Assembly (NCBI RefSeq): GCF_001425835.1
Contig: NZ_LMDP01000001.1
Coordinates: forward strand, 1,848,619 to 1,912,618
Length of the DNA stretch: 64,000 nt
Origin: Afipia sp. Root123D2
GTDB lineage: Bacteria > Pseudomonadota > Alphaproteobacteria > Rhizobiales > Xanthobacteraceae
Direction: 5' to 3'
This document shows positions 18,525-27,463 of the stretch, piece after piece. The stretch's first letter is position 1; every line of letters begins with the position of its first letter. The notes below the pieces were generated by a model. That model saw only the letters and a program-made list of their open reading frames with translations, did no database searches and was not told the origin of the DNA. The translations under genes were made by a program, and so were the position numbers.

Positions 18525-19913
18525 TCAGAAGCCTGCGACCGCCGGTATCGGTTTGACCTTGCCTGCCCGCTCCTGCTTGAGCAGTTCGGCGATCAGGAAA
18601 GCCATGTCGATCGACTGTTCGGCGTTGAGGCGCGGATCGCAGACCGTGTGATAGCGGTCGTTGAGATCCTCGTCCGTGATCGCGCGCGCGCCGCCGATGC
18701 ACTCGGTGACGTTCTGGCCGGTCATCTCCAGATGCACGCCGCCGGCATGGGTGCCTTCCGCCGCATGAACCTCGAAGAACGACTTCACCTCCGACACGAT
18801 CCGGTCGAACGGCCGGGTCTTGTAGCCGCTGGTCGAGGTGATGGTGTTGCCGTGCATCGGATCGCACGACCACACCACCGAACGCCCTTCCCGCTTCACC
18901 GCGCGAACGAGCTGCGGCAGGTGATCGCCGACCTTGTCGGAGCCGAAGCGGTTGATCAGCGTCAGCCGTCCCGGCTCGTTCTGCGGATTGAGCACGTCGA
19001 TCAGTTGCAGCAGCTCATCCGGCTTCAGCGACGGGCCGCACTTGAGACCGATCGGATTCTTGATGCCGCGGAAGTATTCGACATGGCCGTGGTCGAGCTG
19101 CCGGGTGCGGTCGCCGATCCAGATCATGTGGCCCGAGGTCGCGTACCAGTCGCCGGTCGTGGAATCGACGCGGGTGAACGCCTGCTCGTAGCCGAGCAGC
19201 AGCGCCTCGTGGCTGGTGTAGAGATCGGTCGCACGCAGTTCGGGATGGCTCTCGAGATTGAGGCCGCAGGCGCGCATGAAGTCGAGCGCCTCGGAGATGC
19301 GGTCGGCCAGTTCCTTGTAACGGCGCGACTGCGTCGAGTCCTTGATGAAACCGAGCATCCACTGATGCACGCTGCCGAGATTGGCGAAGCCGCCGGTCGC
19401 GAACGCGCGGAGCAGATTGAGCGTCGCCGCCGACTGCCGGTACGCCATCAATTGGCGCTGCGGATCGGGCGTGCGCGCTTCCTTGGTGAACGCAATGTCG
19501 TTGACGATATCGCCGCGATAGCTCGGCAGTTCGACGCCGTCGATCTTCTCCATCGGCGACGAGCGCGGCTTGGCGAACTGGCCGGCGATGCGGCCGACCT
19601 TCACCACCGGCAGCGCGCCGGCATAGGTCAGCACCACCGCCATCTGCAGCAACACGCGGAAGAAGTCGCGGATGTTGTTGGCGCCATGTTCGGCGAAACT
19701 CTCGGCACAGTCGCCGCCCTGAAGCAGGAAGGCTTCGCCATTGGCCACGCGCGCCAGCGACTTCTTCAGGTTGCGGGCTTCACCTGCAAAAACCAGCGGC
19801 GGAAACGTCGCAAGCTGGGCCTCGACATCGGCGAGGGCCTTCGGATTCGGATATTCCGGCACCTGCAGCACCGGTTTGTTGCGCCAGCTATCGGGTGTCC
19901 ACCGCTCGGACAT
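18525..19913 (-). CDS. aroG: class II 3-deoxy-7-phosphoheptulonate (DAHP) synthase
   Basis: A 462-residue plant/actinobacterial-type DAHP synthase that condenses phosphoenolpyruvate and erythrose 4-phosphate, the first shikimate step. It starts [20 protein letters not shown] and contains [14 protein letters not shown], the substrate-binding block [12 protein letters not shown] and the metal-binding stretch [15 protein letters not shown]. The C-terminus [18 protein letters not shown] is conserved. Length matches class II (about 450-470), and the sequence is unlike the class I AroFGH enzymes. It is followed immediately by dgkA. Confidence 0.94.
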   Translation of the reverse strand: MSERWTPDSWRNKPVLQVPEYPNPKALADVEAQLATFPPLVFAGEARNLKKSLARVANGEAFLLQGGDCAESFAEHGANNIRDFFRVLLQMAVVLTYAGALPVVKVGRIAGQFAKPRSSPMEKIDGVELPSYRGDIVNDIAFTKEARTPDPQRQLMAYRQSAATLNLLRAFATGGFANLGSVHQWMLGFIKDSTQSRRYKELADRISEALDFMRACGLNLESHPELRATDLYTSHEALLLGYEQAFTRVDSTTGDWYATSGHMIWIGDRTRQLDHGHVEYFRGIKNPIGLKCGPSLKPDELLQLIDVLNPQNEPGRLTLINRFGSDKVGDHLPQLVRAVKREGRSVVWSCDPMHGNTITSTSGYKTRPFDRIVSEVKSFFEVHAAEGTHAGGVHLEMTGQNVTECIGGARAITDEDLNDRYHTVCDPRLNAEQSIDMAFLIAELLKQERAGKVKPIPAVAGF

Positions 19914-20097
19914 GACTCATAACTCCCAGGATCGCCGCCATCGTGGCGGCGCGCCGGGGTTATACACAGCCGGACGGCCCCTTGCCAGTTGGAATTCGCC
20001 CCGGGATTTCAAAGCCTTGGCACCCTCCCGCGACACCATCTGGCATCGGAGCGCAAAAGGCCGCCGCCGGTCTGGGCCAGCGGCAGCCCGTCTCAGC

Positions 20098-21261
20098 TTA
20101 CTTGTCGGCGATGCGGATCCCCGCCGGCCCTGCCGCCTTGATCGCCCCGGTCCGCTTCAGCGATTTGCCGTTGAAGGAGAACACCTGGATTTCGTTCTCG
20201 ATCATGCACTGGACCAGAACCTTCTTGTTGTCCTTGTTGAAGGTCACGCCCTGGCACCAATGGCCGACATCCGCCTGTGTCACGAAGGTCAGGCGCTTGT
20301 TCTTGAGGCGATAGATTTTCAGAAGACCATGGTCGTTGTAGATCGGCGCGGCCTTGGCCTTGTTCGAGCCATTCATGACGGCGAGCGCGAGGTATTGGCC
20401 GTCACGGGACAGCGTCATGCCTTCCGGAGTGGTTCCAACTGTCACGGTGTCGATCAGGCGTGGCGGCTTGGCCTGCACGTCGATGATGCTCACCGTATCG
20501 GCATCGCCGTTGCCGTTGTTGAGACCAAGATCCGCCACCAGCGCCACGTCACCCTTCGGCGACATGCTGATGCCGTAAGGCCGCAGGCCCGCGGCGACGT
20601 CGCGTTTGGTGTATTCGACCTTGTCCCCGTCGATCTTCAGCACCGAGACCTTGTGGTCGCCATCGCGTGTGACGAAAGCGAGCTTGCCGTCGGGAGTAAA
20701 CGCCACCGCGCAGGGGCCGGACTTCGGTTCGCCGAAATCAATCTTGCCTGCGGGCGTCAGCGTCTTGCCGCTGATCTTGAAGATCGAAACGGTGCCTTCG
20801 GCGCGGTTCGCTACCAGCGCGAGATCGCCCGCAGGACTGATCGAGACCCCCGCAGCGCCCGCTCCCGCCTCCAGTGTCGCGGAAACCGCCGGCGGCTCCG
20901 CCTTCAGGTCGATCACCGAAAGCTTGTTGTCGGCAACGGCTTTCTTCGGATCGGCCGGATCGATCTTCATGGCGCCGGTGACCAGCGCGAACGATTCGTC
21001 CTTCGCAACCGCGACGCTGGTCGGCGGACCCACCGCGCTGGCGGGCGCCTTGACCTCGCCGACGATCTTCGGCGGCGTCTGATCGAGGTCGATCACAAAG
21101 ACGGTATCCGGCGCGAGCGGATTGCGCACCTCGGGCTTGCCGTCATTGAGGGCTGATTTTCCGTCGTTGGCGGAAACGGCGATCTGGGCCGTCGCCACCA
21201 CCGGCGTCAACAAGACGAGCGCCAGAACAAGGGCGCACTTATGTGGCACTTGATAAAACAT
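20098..21261 (-). CDS. secreted beta-propeller protein, YncE/YVTN type
   Basis: A 387-residue protein with a Sec signal peptide (CALVLALVLLTPVVATAQ) and a mature part made of about seven repeats of the form SP-x-GD-x-ALVA-N...VS(I/V)(I/F), for example SPAGDLALVANRAEGTVSIF and TPDGKLAFVTRDGDHKVSVL. These are YVTN/lactonase-like propeller blades. The protein is likely to fold as a seven-bladed ring in the periplasm; function is unassigned (binding or structural). It stands alone between aroG and gor on the minus strand with spacers over 100 bases on both sides. Confidence 0.8.
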   Translation of the reverse strand: MFYQVPHKCALVLALVLLTPVVATAQIAVSANDGKSALNDGKPEVRNPLAPDTVFVIDLDQTPPKIVGEVKAPASAVGPPTSVAVAKDESFALVTGAMKIDPADPKKAVADNKLSVIDLKAEPPAVSATLEAGAGAAGVSISPAGDLALVANRAEGTVSIFKISGKTLTPAGKIDFGEPKSGPCAVAFTPDGKLAFVTRDGDHKVSVLKIDGDKVEYTKRDVAAGLRPYGISMSPKGDVALVADLGLNNGNGDADTVSIIDVQAKPPRLIDTVTVGTTPEGMTLSRDGQYLALAVMNGSNKAKAAPIYNDHGLLKIYRLKNKRLTFVTQADVGHWCQGVTFNKDNKKVLVQCMIENEIQVFSFNGKSLKRTGAIKAAGPAGIRIADK

Positions 21262-21377
21262 GGATGCTCTCTCCCACCGGTGTTTTTTTCACAGACCGGC
21301 ATCCGGGTAGCCGGCGTGACAGACCAGCTAACACCGCAGCGGGCAAATTCGTCCACTGCGAAGTTGGAGGGAGGGTT

Positions 21378-22763
21378 TTATTCCGCCGCCTGACGGACGT
21401 GGCGTTCGGTCGGGGTGCGCATGGTCACCAGTTCCTCGGCGGAGGTTGGGTGCAGCGCCATGGTGGCGTCGAAGTCGGCCTTGGTGGCCTTCATCCGAAC
21501 CGCGATCGCCACCGCCTGGATGATCTCCGCCGCCTCGGGGCCGACGATATGACAGCCCAGCACGCGGTCGGACTGACCATCGACGATCAGTTTCATCAGG
21601 ATGCGGCTCTCGCTGCCGGACAAGGTCGCCTTCAGCGGCCGGAAGTCGGCCTTGTAGATGTCGATGTGGGTGAACTGCGCCCGCGCCTCGGCTTCGGTCA
21701 GTCCCACTGTGGCAACCTGCGGCTGCGAGAACACCGCAGTCGGGATGGTCGCATGATCCACCCGCACGGTCCGCTTGCCGAACACGGTGTCGGCGAAAGC
21801 ATGCCCTTCGCGGATCGCTACCGGCGTCAGGTTGATGCGATGGGTGACGTCGCCGACCGCATAGATGTTCGGCACGCTGGTCTGCGAGAAGTCATCGACG
21901 GCGATGCCGCCATTGGTCGGAGAGAGCGCGACGCCAGCCTTCTCCAGCCCGAGGCCCTTGACGTTGGGATGGCGGCCGATCGCGAACATCACCTGATCTG
22001 CGGCGACGCTCGATCCGCCGGACAGATGCGCGGTGAAGCTCTCGCCGTGCTTCTCGACCTTGTCGACCGTGCAGCCGGTGAGAATGGTGATGCCTGACTT
22101 CTCCATCTCGCGGCGAACGTGCGTGCGCACATCCTCATCGAAACCGCGCAGGACGTTGTCGCCGCGGTAGACCAGCGTCACGTCGGAGCCCAACCCTGCG
22201 AAGATGCAGGCGAATTCCAGCGCGATGTAACCGCCCCCCTGAATCACGATGCGTTTCGGGAATTTCGGCAGATGGAAGACTTCGTTGGACGAGATGACAT
22301 GCTCGATGCCCGGAATCGCGGCGCCGTGGTTCGGCGCGCCGCCGGTGGCGATCAGGATGGTTTTCGCCCGTACCGTCTCGCCGGTCGAAAGACGCAGCGT
22401 GTGCGCGTCCTCGAACACCGCACGGGCCTTGACGATTGTCACACCCGCCTTCTCGGCGTTTGAGGTGTAGGCACCTTCAAGCCGGGCGATTTCCTTGTCC
22501 TTGTTGGCGACCAGCGTCGGCCAGTCAAACGTCGCGGACGGGATGGTCCATCCGAACCCAGCGGCGTCCCTGATCTCCTCGTGAACATGCGAGGCATAGA
22601 CGAACAGCTTCTTCGGCACGCAACCGCGGATCACGCAGGTGCCGCCCATGCGGTACTCTTCGGCCAGCATGACCCTGGCGCCGTAACCGGCGGCGATCCG
22701 GGCGGCGCGAACGCCCCCGGAGCCACCGCCGATCACAAACAGATCAACGTCGAAATCAGCCAT
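21378..22763 (-). CDS. gor: glutathione-disulfide reductase
   Basis: A 461-residue FAD-dependent disulphide reductase. The FAD-binding IGGGSGGVRAAR (11-22) is followed by the redox pair in GGTCVIRGCVPKK (Cys43, Cys48), the NADPH-binding IQGGGYIALEFA and the C-terminal active-site histidine in MALHPTSAEE. The GTCVIRGCVPKKL form of the redox motif is that of glutathione reductase rather than lipoamide dehydrogenase or mercuric reductase. It lies 35 bases after the DUF2059 gene, in an operon with rpiA. It would keep the glutathione pool reduced. Confidence 0.94.
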   Translation of the reverse strand: MADFDVDLFVIGGGSGGVRAARIAAGYGARVMLAEEYRMGGTCVIRGCVPKKLFVYASHVHEEIRDAAGFGWTIPSATFDWPTLVANKDKEIARLEGAYTSNAEKAGVTIVKARAVFEDAHTLRLSTGETVRAKTILIATGGAPNHGAAIPGIEHVISSNEVFHLPKFPKRIVIQGGGYIALEFACIFAGLGSDVTLVYRGDNVLRGFDEDVRTHVRREMEKSGITILTGCTVDKVEKHGESFTAHLSGGSSVAADQVMFAIGRHPNVKGLGLEKAGVALSPTNGGIAVDDFSQTSVPNIYAVGDVTHRINLTPVAIREGHAFADTVFGKRTVRVDHATIPTAVFSQPQVATVGLTEAEARAQFTHIDIYKADFRPLKATLSGSESRILMKLIVDGQSDRVLGCHIVGPEAAEIIQAVAIAVRMKATKADFDATMALHPTSAEELVTMRTPTERHVRQAAE

Positions 22764-22798
22764 GCGTCAAAGCCCTCATTGACGGACAACCGACTCCG

Positions 22799-23338
22799 TC
22801 AGATTTCCTTGCCGCGAGCGCGCATCTCGGCGCGGAACTTGCTGTTGATTTCCTCGGCCACCTTCTGCGCCCACACGTCCATGAACTGACGGCTGGCGTT
22901 GAAGGCCTTCGGCTCCTGCTCGATCGACTTCTTGCCGACCGGCGACCGATAAAACGCAGCAAGCTCCTTCAGCTCGGCTTCGGTGAACTCCCCGGCGTAA
23001 ATCTTCGCCATCTCGTCGCCGATTTCCTTCTCGCGGCCATTGAGCTCCTTGGCGATCTTGATCGCGACCTCGTTCAGATCCTTCTGATAGTTGAGATTGC
23101 TCTGGAGCAGCGCATTCTTCACGCGCTGAACCAGTCCCGGAATGGCCTCGTCGTAGATCGTCGAGACATGCTTCGCGCTCAGGATTTCCTTGGCGAGTGC
23201 GATGGCAGCAGGGGTCGATGCCTTGGCGGCGGTGGCCGGAGCCTTTGCGGCAGGAGCCTGAGCCTGCGCCGGAGTGAACGCCAGCATCGCGGCGCAGGTC
23301 ATGGCGGCGATAGCCGCCACATCGACAAATCTCTTCAT
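22799..23338 (-). CDS. DUF2059 secreted protein
   Basis: A 179-residue protein with an N-terminal signal peptide (MKRFVDVAAIAAMTCAAMLA, cleaved near AQAQ). After an Ala/Pro/Lys-rich stretch comes the DUF2059 helical domain, ending with the conserved block FTEAELKELAAFYRSPVGKK (about 120-140). The ATG at 23338 is the start that yields the signal peptide; the open frame upstream is rpiA antiphase and not coding. It sits between rpiA and gor with gaps of 22 and 35 bases, an arrangement that recurs in related genomes. Function is unknown; a periplasmic location is expected. Confidence 0.85.
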   Translation of the reverse strand: MKRFVDVAAIAAMTCAAMLAFTPAQAQAPAAKAPATAAKASTPAAIALAKEILSAKHVSTIYDEAIPGLVQRVKNALLQSNLNYQKDLNEVAIKIAKELNGREKEIGDEMAKIYAGEFTEAELKELAAFYRSPVGKKSIEQEPKAFNASRQFMDVWAQKVAEEINSKFRAEMRARGKEI

Positions 23339-23360
23339 TCCAATTCTCCAAATTGCGGCG

Positions 23361-24059
23361 CTAGCGCCGTTGAACGACACGAATTCCCTGAGCCCCCGCG
23401 AGGATCGCCGTGCTTGCCAGCCCGATGAACAAGCCATGCTCCACCACGCCCGGGATCGATGCCAGCGATGCGGCCAGGGCCGGAGCATCGGGAATACGTC
23501 CCAGATGGGCGTCCATAATCCAGTGGCCGCCATCGGTGACAAAAGCATGGCCGTCCTTGCCCTTGCGGATGGTTATTTCCCCTGCGGCCCCCACGGAAAC
23601 GAAGGATTTTTCGATGGCGTGGCGCGTCGCGCCGAGCCCGAACGGCACGACTTCGATCGGCAGCGGGAAACGCCCGAGCGTCTCGACCCATTTGCTGTCG
23701 TCGGCAATGACGATCATGCGATCGGACGCAGCCGCAACGATCTTCTCGCGCAACAGCGCACCACCGCCACCCTTGATCAGATTGAGCGCCGGGTCGACCT
23801 CATCGGCACCATCGACCGTCAGGTCCAGCCGGTCGATTTGATCGAGCGTCGTCAATGGCACGCCGCAGCGCTCGGCATCGGCACGCGTCGCCTCCGACGT
23901 CGGCACGCCGATCACCTTGAGTCCGGCGCTCACCTTCTCGCCCAGCAGTTCAACGAAATGTTTCGCGGTCGAGCCGGTGCCAAGGCCAAGCTTCATGCCG
24001 TCGCGAACGTCTTCGAGGGCGCGGGCGGCCGCCTGCCTTTTCAACATATCCATCGACAT
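23361..24059 (-). CDS. rpiA: ribose-5-phosphate isomerase A
   Basis: A 232-residue cytosolic enzyme interconverting ribose 5-phosphate and ribulose 5-phosphate. All family motifs are present: [13 protein letters not shown] (phosphate loop), [11 protein letters not shown] and [11 protein letters not shown] with the catalytic acid residues and lysine. The start at 24059 ([11 protein letters not shown]) is preferred; a second ATG is two codons in, and the upstream extension to 24179 is not family-like. It heads the operon rpiA-DUF2059-gor and is divergent from gph. Confidence 0.95.
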   Translation of the reverse strand: MSMDMLKRQAAARALEDVRDGMKLGLGTGSTAKHFVELLGEKVSAGLKVIGVPTSEATRADAERCGVPLTTLDQIDRLDLTVDGADEVDPALNLIKGGGGALLREKIVAAASDRMIVIADDSKWVETLGRFPLPIEVVPFGLGATRHAIEKSFVSVGAAGEITIRKGKDGHAFVTDGGHWIMDAHLGRIPDAPALAASLASIPGVVEHGLFIGLASTAILAGAQGIRVVQRR

Positions 24060-24208
24060 CGTGGCGCTTTCAATTCCGCCGCGAGTGGCCGCGACCGGCG
24101 CAGCATATCTAGCGTCGATTGGCGGCGAGGAACAGGGTTGCCGGAGGCCTTTCGGCAATTTGACAACCCGTACTTGCATCGCCCCACGGCGCGCGTTAGC
24201 CAGCCTGA

Positions 24209-24901
24209 ATGACAGATTTCCCTCTTCTTGTGTTCGATCTGGACGGCACCCTGGTCGATACCGCGCCCGACCTCGTCGGCGCGCTCAATTTCATTCTCGC
24301 CCGCGAAGGGCTGCCGCCGGTCCCCGTCGAATCGGCCCGCAAGCTGATCGGCTCCGGCGCCCGCGCGCTGATCGAGCGCGGCCTCGAACAGGAAGGCCGC
24401 GTCATGGGTGCGGCGGATGTCGCGCGCCTGACCGCCGATTTCATCGATTATTACCGGGAGCACATCGCCGACGAGTCGCGCCCGTTCGACGGTCTCGACG
24501 ATGCGCTGGACATGCTGGCCGCCGACGGTTTCCGCTTCGCGGTCTGCACCAACAAGCTCGAGGGCCTGTCCCGGCTGCTGCTCGACAAGCTGGCCATGAC
24601 CCCCCGTTTTGCCGCGATCTGCGGTGCCGACACTTTCGGCGTCGCCAAGCCCGATCCGACCTCGCTGCGCGAAACGGTGTCGCGCGCAGGCGGAATGCTG
24701 TCGACGGCGATCATGGTCGGGGATTCGGGAACCGACATCGGGGCAGCCCGGCGTGCCGGAATTCCGGTGATCGGCGTCACGTTCGGCTACACTCAGGTAC
24801 CGATCGAGGAATTGAAGCCGGACCTGTTGATCTCGCATATGAGAGATTTACCGGTGGCCGTTGCCGAAATCGCCATGGCTCGAACAAAGTCAAATCACTG
24901 A
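24209..24901 (+). CDS. gph: phosphoglycolate phosphatase-type HAD hydrolase
   Basis: A 230-residue HAD hydrolase. Motif [14 protein letters not shown] (nucleophile Asp near residue 10), motif II FAVCTNK, the lysine in [10 protein letters not shown] and motif [18 protein letters not shown] are intact, with a four-helix cap between motif I and II. These match Gph, which removes phosphate from 2-phosphoglycolate formed by DNA repair or Rubisco oxygenation. The gph identity over related HAD phosphatases is likely but not certain. It is divergent from rpiA with 149 bases between them. Confidence 0.87.
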   Translation: MTDFPLLVFDLDGTLVDTAPDLVGALNFILAREGLPPVPVESARKLIGSGARALIERGLEQEGRVMGAADVARLTADFIDYYREHIADESRPFDGLDDALDMLAADGFRFAVCTNKLEGLSRLLLDKLAMTPRFAAICGADTFGVAKPDPTSLRETVSRAGGMLSTAIMVGDSGTDIGAARRAGIPVIGVTFGYTQVPIEELKPDLLISHMRDLPVAVAEIAMARTKSNH

Positions 24902-25039
24902 TTTGATTGATATTATCAGATCTGTTCGAACACTAACCTCACCTGGAATGAATATTCCACCGGTTGCGCGCCCTTCCGGACGCTCCTATGGTCGCGCCGG
25001 GGACTGTGGCGGCTCGCCGCATTACAAGACGGATGTATC

Positions 25040-25507
25040 ATGCGTGTTATCGCGATCGTTGCAGCAGGGCTTAGCCTTGCAAGCTGTTCCTCAATGTCAT
25101 CGATGGACCTGTTCAAATCGACCCCTGTCGAGGTCGAATTGCAGCTCGATTCCGTTCCTCAGGGCGCGGATGCGGTGACGTCCGCCGGACCGGGCTGCAA
25201 GACACCTTGCGTGGTCAAGGTTGCGGCCGCCGAAAATCTGTCCGTCACCTACACGCTTGCCAAATATGAACAGGAGACGGTTCCGGTTCAGGTCATCAAG
25301 CAGACCGGCGCAGCTCCGGTCCTCGACCCCAATCCGGTGGTCGCAGAACTGAGGCCTGCGGTGCCCCCGAAGAAGACGCGCAAACGGGCCCCGGCGAAGC
25401 GGGCTCCGAAGGCGGCGGCAGCGCCAGCCGCGGCTCCGGCTGCGGCCGCACCGGCGGCTCAGGCGAATTCGCCCTTCCCGCCACCGCCGCCCCCGCAAAA
25501 CCGCTGA
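25040..25507 (+). CDS. putative lipoprotein with Ala/Pro/Lys-rich tail
   Basis: A 155-residue protein whose N-terminus, MRVIAIVAAGLSLASCSS, has a lipobox (LASC), so it is likely lipidated at Cys16. A compact domain of about 75 residues follows (STPVEVELQLDSVPQGADAV, GCKTPCVV), resembling a PEGA-type beta domain. The last 50 residues are low complexity (KKTRKRAP, repeated AAAPAA, ending in a proline run), typical of a wall-spanning linker. No function is known to me. It lies upstream of moaA on the same strand but looks independent. Confidence 0.65.
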   Translation: MRVIAIVAAGLSLASCSSMSSMDLFKSTPVEVELQLDSVPQGADAVTSAGPGCKTPCVVKVAAAENLSVTYTLAKYEQETVPVQVIKQTGAAPVLDPNPVVAELRPAVPPKKTRKRAPAKRAPKAAAAPAAAPAAAAPAAQANSPFPPPPPPQNR

Positions 25508-25567
25508 ACGATCTACGATATTCGCGTTGTGTCCGCTCCATCCGGTGCCTACATTGGCAGGTGAGCG

Positions 25568-26653
25568 ATGAGAATTCCGCGTGATGCGGGCACCTCGCGA
25601 CATCAGGACGCGATCTGGGACATGACCACGAACGTCGACACGGCACTTCACGAATCTTCGGCCATGACGGATCCGTTTGGCCGCCGCATCAGCTATCTCC
25701 GCGTTTCGGTGACCGACCGCTGCGACCTGCGCTGCTTCTATTGCATGTCGGAAGACATGACCTTCCTGCCCAAGGCCGACCTGCTAACCCTGGAAGAGCT
25801 TGACCGGCTGTGCTCGGCGTTCATCGCCAAGGGCGTGCGGAAACTCCGGCTGACCGGCGGCGAACCGCTGGTCCGGCGCAATATGATGTCGCTGGTGCGC
25901 TCGCTGTCGCGCCATCTCGACACCGGCGCGCTGGACGAACTCACCCTCACCACCAACGGTTCGCAGCTTGCGCGCCATGCCGCCGAGCTGAGCGATTGCG
26001 GCGTTCGCCGGATCAACGTCTCCCTCGACACGCTCGACCCCGACAAGTTCCGGACGATCACCCGATGGGGCGATCTCGACAAGGTTCTCGCCGGTATCGA
26101 AGCGGCCCGGGCGGCAGGGTTGAAAGTGAAGATCAACGCGGTCGCGCTGAAGAACATGAACGAGGAGGAAATCCCCTCGCTGATGGACTGGGCGCACCGC
26201 AAGGGCATGGACCTGACCCTGATCGAGGTCATGCCGATGGGCGACATCGCCGGCGGGCGGATCGACCAGTACGTTCCGCTGTCGCTGGTCCGTGCCCGGC
26301 TTTCGGCGCAATATACCCTGACCGACATCGACGATAACACCGGCGGCCCGGCCCGCTATGTCCGCGTCAGCGAGACCGGTGGCCGGCTCGGCTTCATCAC
26401 GCCGATGACCCATAATTTCTGTGAATCCTGCAACCGCGTCCGCATCACCTGTACCGGCACGCTCCATACCTGCCTCGGCCACGAAGACGCGTCCGATCTG
26501 CGCAAGCCGCTTCGTGCCTCCGCCGACAACGAACTGCTCGCGGCGACAATCGACCGGGCCATCGGACTCAAACCGAAAGGCCACGATTTCATCATCGACC
26601 GCCGCCACAATCGCCCGAGCGTCAGCCGCCATATGAGCGTCACCGGCGGTTGA
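25568..26653 (+). CDS. moaA: GTP 3',8-cyclase (molybdenum cofactor biosynthesis)
   Basis: A radical-SAM enzyme of up to 361 residues that starts molybdopterin synthesis by converting GTP to 3',8-cyclo-GTP. The N-terminal cluster motif is [12 protein letters not shown] (C-x3-C-x2-C) and the C-terminal cluster is in [13 protein letters not shown], with a third cysteine in [13 protein letters not shown] is the SAM-binding motif. The start at 25568 is preceded by AGGTGAG; an ATG at 25622 is also possible and would give the more typical N-terminus. The GG dipeptide required at the C-terminus is present (SVTGG). Confidence 0.94.
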   Translation: MRIPRDAGTSRHQDAIWDMTTNVDTALHESSAMTDPFGRRISYLRVSVTDRCDLRCFYCMSEDMTFLPKADLLTLEELDRLCSAFIAKGVRKLRLTGGEPLVRRNMMSLVRSLSRHLDTGALDELTLTTNGSQLARHAAELSDCGVRRINVSLDTLDPDKFRTITRWGDLDKVLAGIEAARAAGLKVKINAVALKNMNEEEIPSLMDWAHRKGMDLTLIEVMPMGDIAGGRIDQYVPLSLVRARLSAQYTLTDIDDNTGGPARYVRVSETGGRLGFITPMTHNFCESCNRVRITCTGTLHTCLGHEDASDLRKPLRASADNELLAATIDRAIGLKPKGHDFIIDRRHNRPSVSRHMSVTGG

Positions 26654-26698
26654 AACGTCCGATTGTTGCGCGGACTGCCCCCTTCTTTGACATAGATT

Positions 26699-26725
26699 GC
26701 CCGGCCGCAAAGCCGGGCTTTTTTT
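26699..26725 (+). terminator. intrinsic terminator after moaA
   Basis: GCCCGGC (26699-26705) pairs with GCCGGGC (26712-26718), with a six-base loop, and is followed by seven T residues. This is a strong Rho-independent terminator, 46 bases past the moaA stop. Confidence 0.85.
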
Positions 26726-26866
26726 GCTTTGAAATCAACAAACTTCCAATTGACGGCGGCTTGGGGCGCTGGTTTGGTGAGATGGCTTCGTGCACAATCG
26801 GCTGCAAAAGTCACCATGCCCGGGACGCATGGATAAGCGCCGAAGCGATCTTGGGGAGGACCTGAC

Positions 26867-27463
26867 TTGCAAGCGCTCCTGAAATTGAGCCGCGGCATCG
26901 ACACGTTCATGACGTGGGTCGGCCGCTGGATATCGTGGCTAATCCTGATCGCCGTGATCATCTCGTCGGTGAACGCCACCGTTCGCAAGATCTTCGACGT
27001 CTCGTCGAATTCCTATCTCGAACTGCAGTGGGTGTTGTTCTCGGTCGTGTTTCTGATGTGTTCGCCGTGGACGCTGCTGAACAACGAGCACATCAAGATC
27101 GACATCATCAATCATCTGTTTCCGCTGAAAGTCCGCAGCTGGATCGACATGATCGGTCACGTCTTCTTCCTGGTGCCGTTCTGCGTGATCCTGATCTGGA
27201 CCTCGATCCCGTTCTTCCTCGTCTCCTATCAGCAGAACGAACAATCGTTCAACGCCAACGGCCTGCCGCAGTGGCCGGCCAAATCGCTCATCATGATCGG
27301 GATGGCGCTGCTGCTGGTTCAGGCGGTTTCCGAGATCATCAAGCGCGCTGCGATCATGAAGGGACTGCTGCCCGACCCGAACACGCTTGCGCTGAGCGCG
27401 CAGGAAATCGCGGCGTTGGAAGCCACCCGCCTCGTCGACGCGATCTCGGCTGATAAACAATAA
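26867..27463 (+). CDS. dctQ: TRAP transporter small permease (DctQ-type, COG4665)
   Basis: A 198-residue membrane protein with four spans, the small integral subunit of a tripartite ATP-independent periplasmic transporter. The block LQWVLFSVVFLMCSPWTLLN followed by NEHIKID is the DctQ signature. The start is a TTG at 26867 behind GGGGAGGA, the only start with a good ribosome site. Its stop overlaps the dctM ATG by one base (TAATG). The subgroup is that of carriers for mannitol/chloroaromatic compounds and 2-oxoacids (COG4663-4665). Confidence 0.9.
   Translation: MQALLKLSRGIDTFMTWVGRWISWLILIAVIISSVNATVRKIFDVSSNSYLELQWVLFSVVFLMCSPWTLLNNEHIKIDIINHLFPLKVRSWIDMIGHVFFLVPFCVILIWTSIPFFLVSYQQNEQSFNANGLPQWPAKSLIMIGMALLLVQAVSEIIKRAAIMKGLLPDPNTLALSAQEIAALEATRLVDAISADKQ

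Noticed and set aside
24902..25039. tRNA-like folding in the spacer after gph
   Set aside because: No T-loop GTTCGA in a correct position and no anticodon arm; it reads as an ordinary promoter region.
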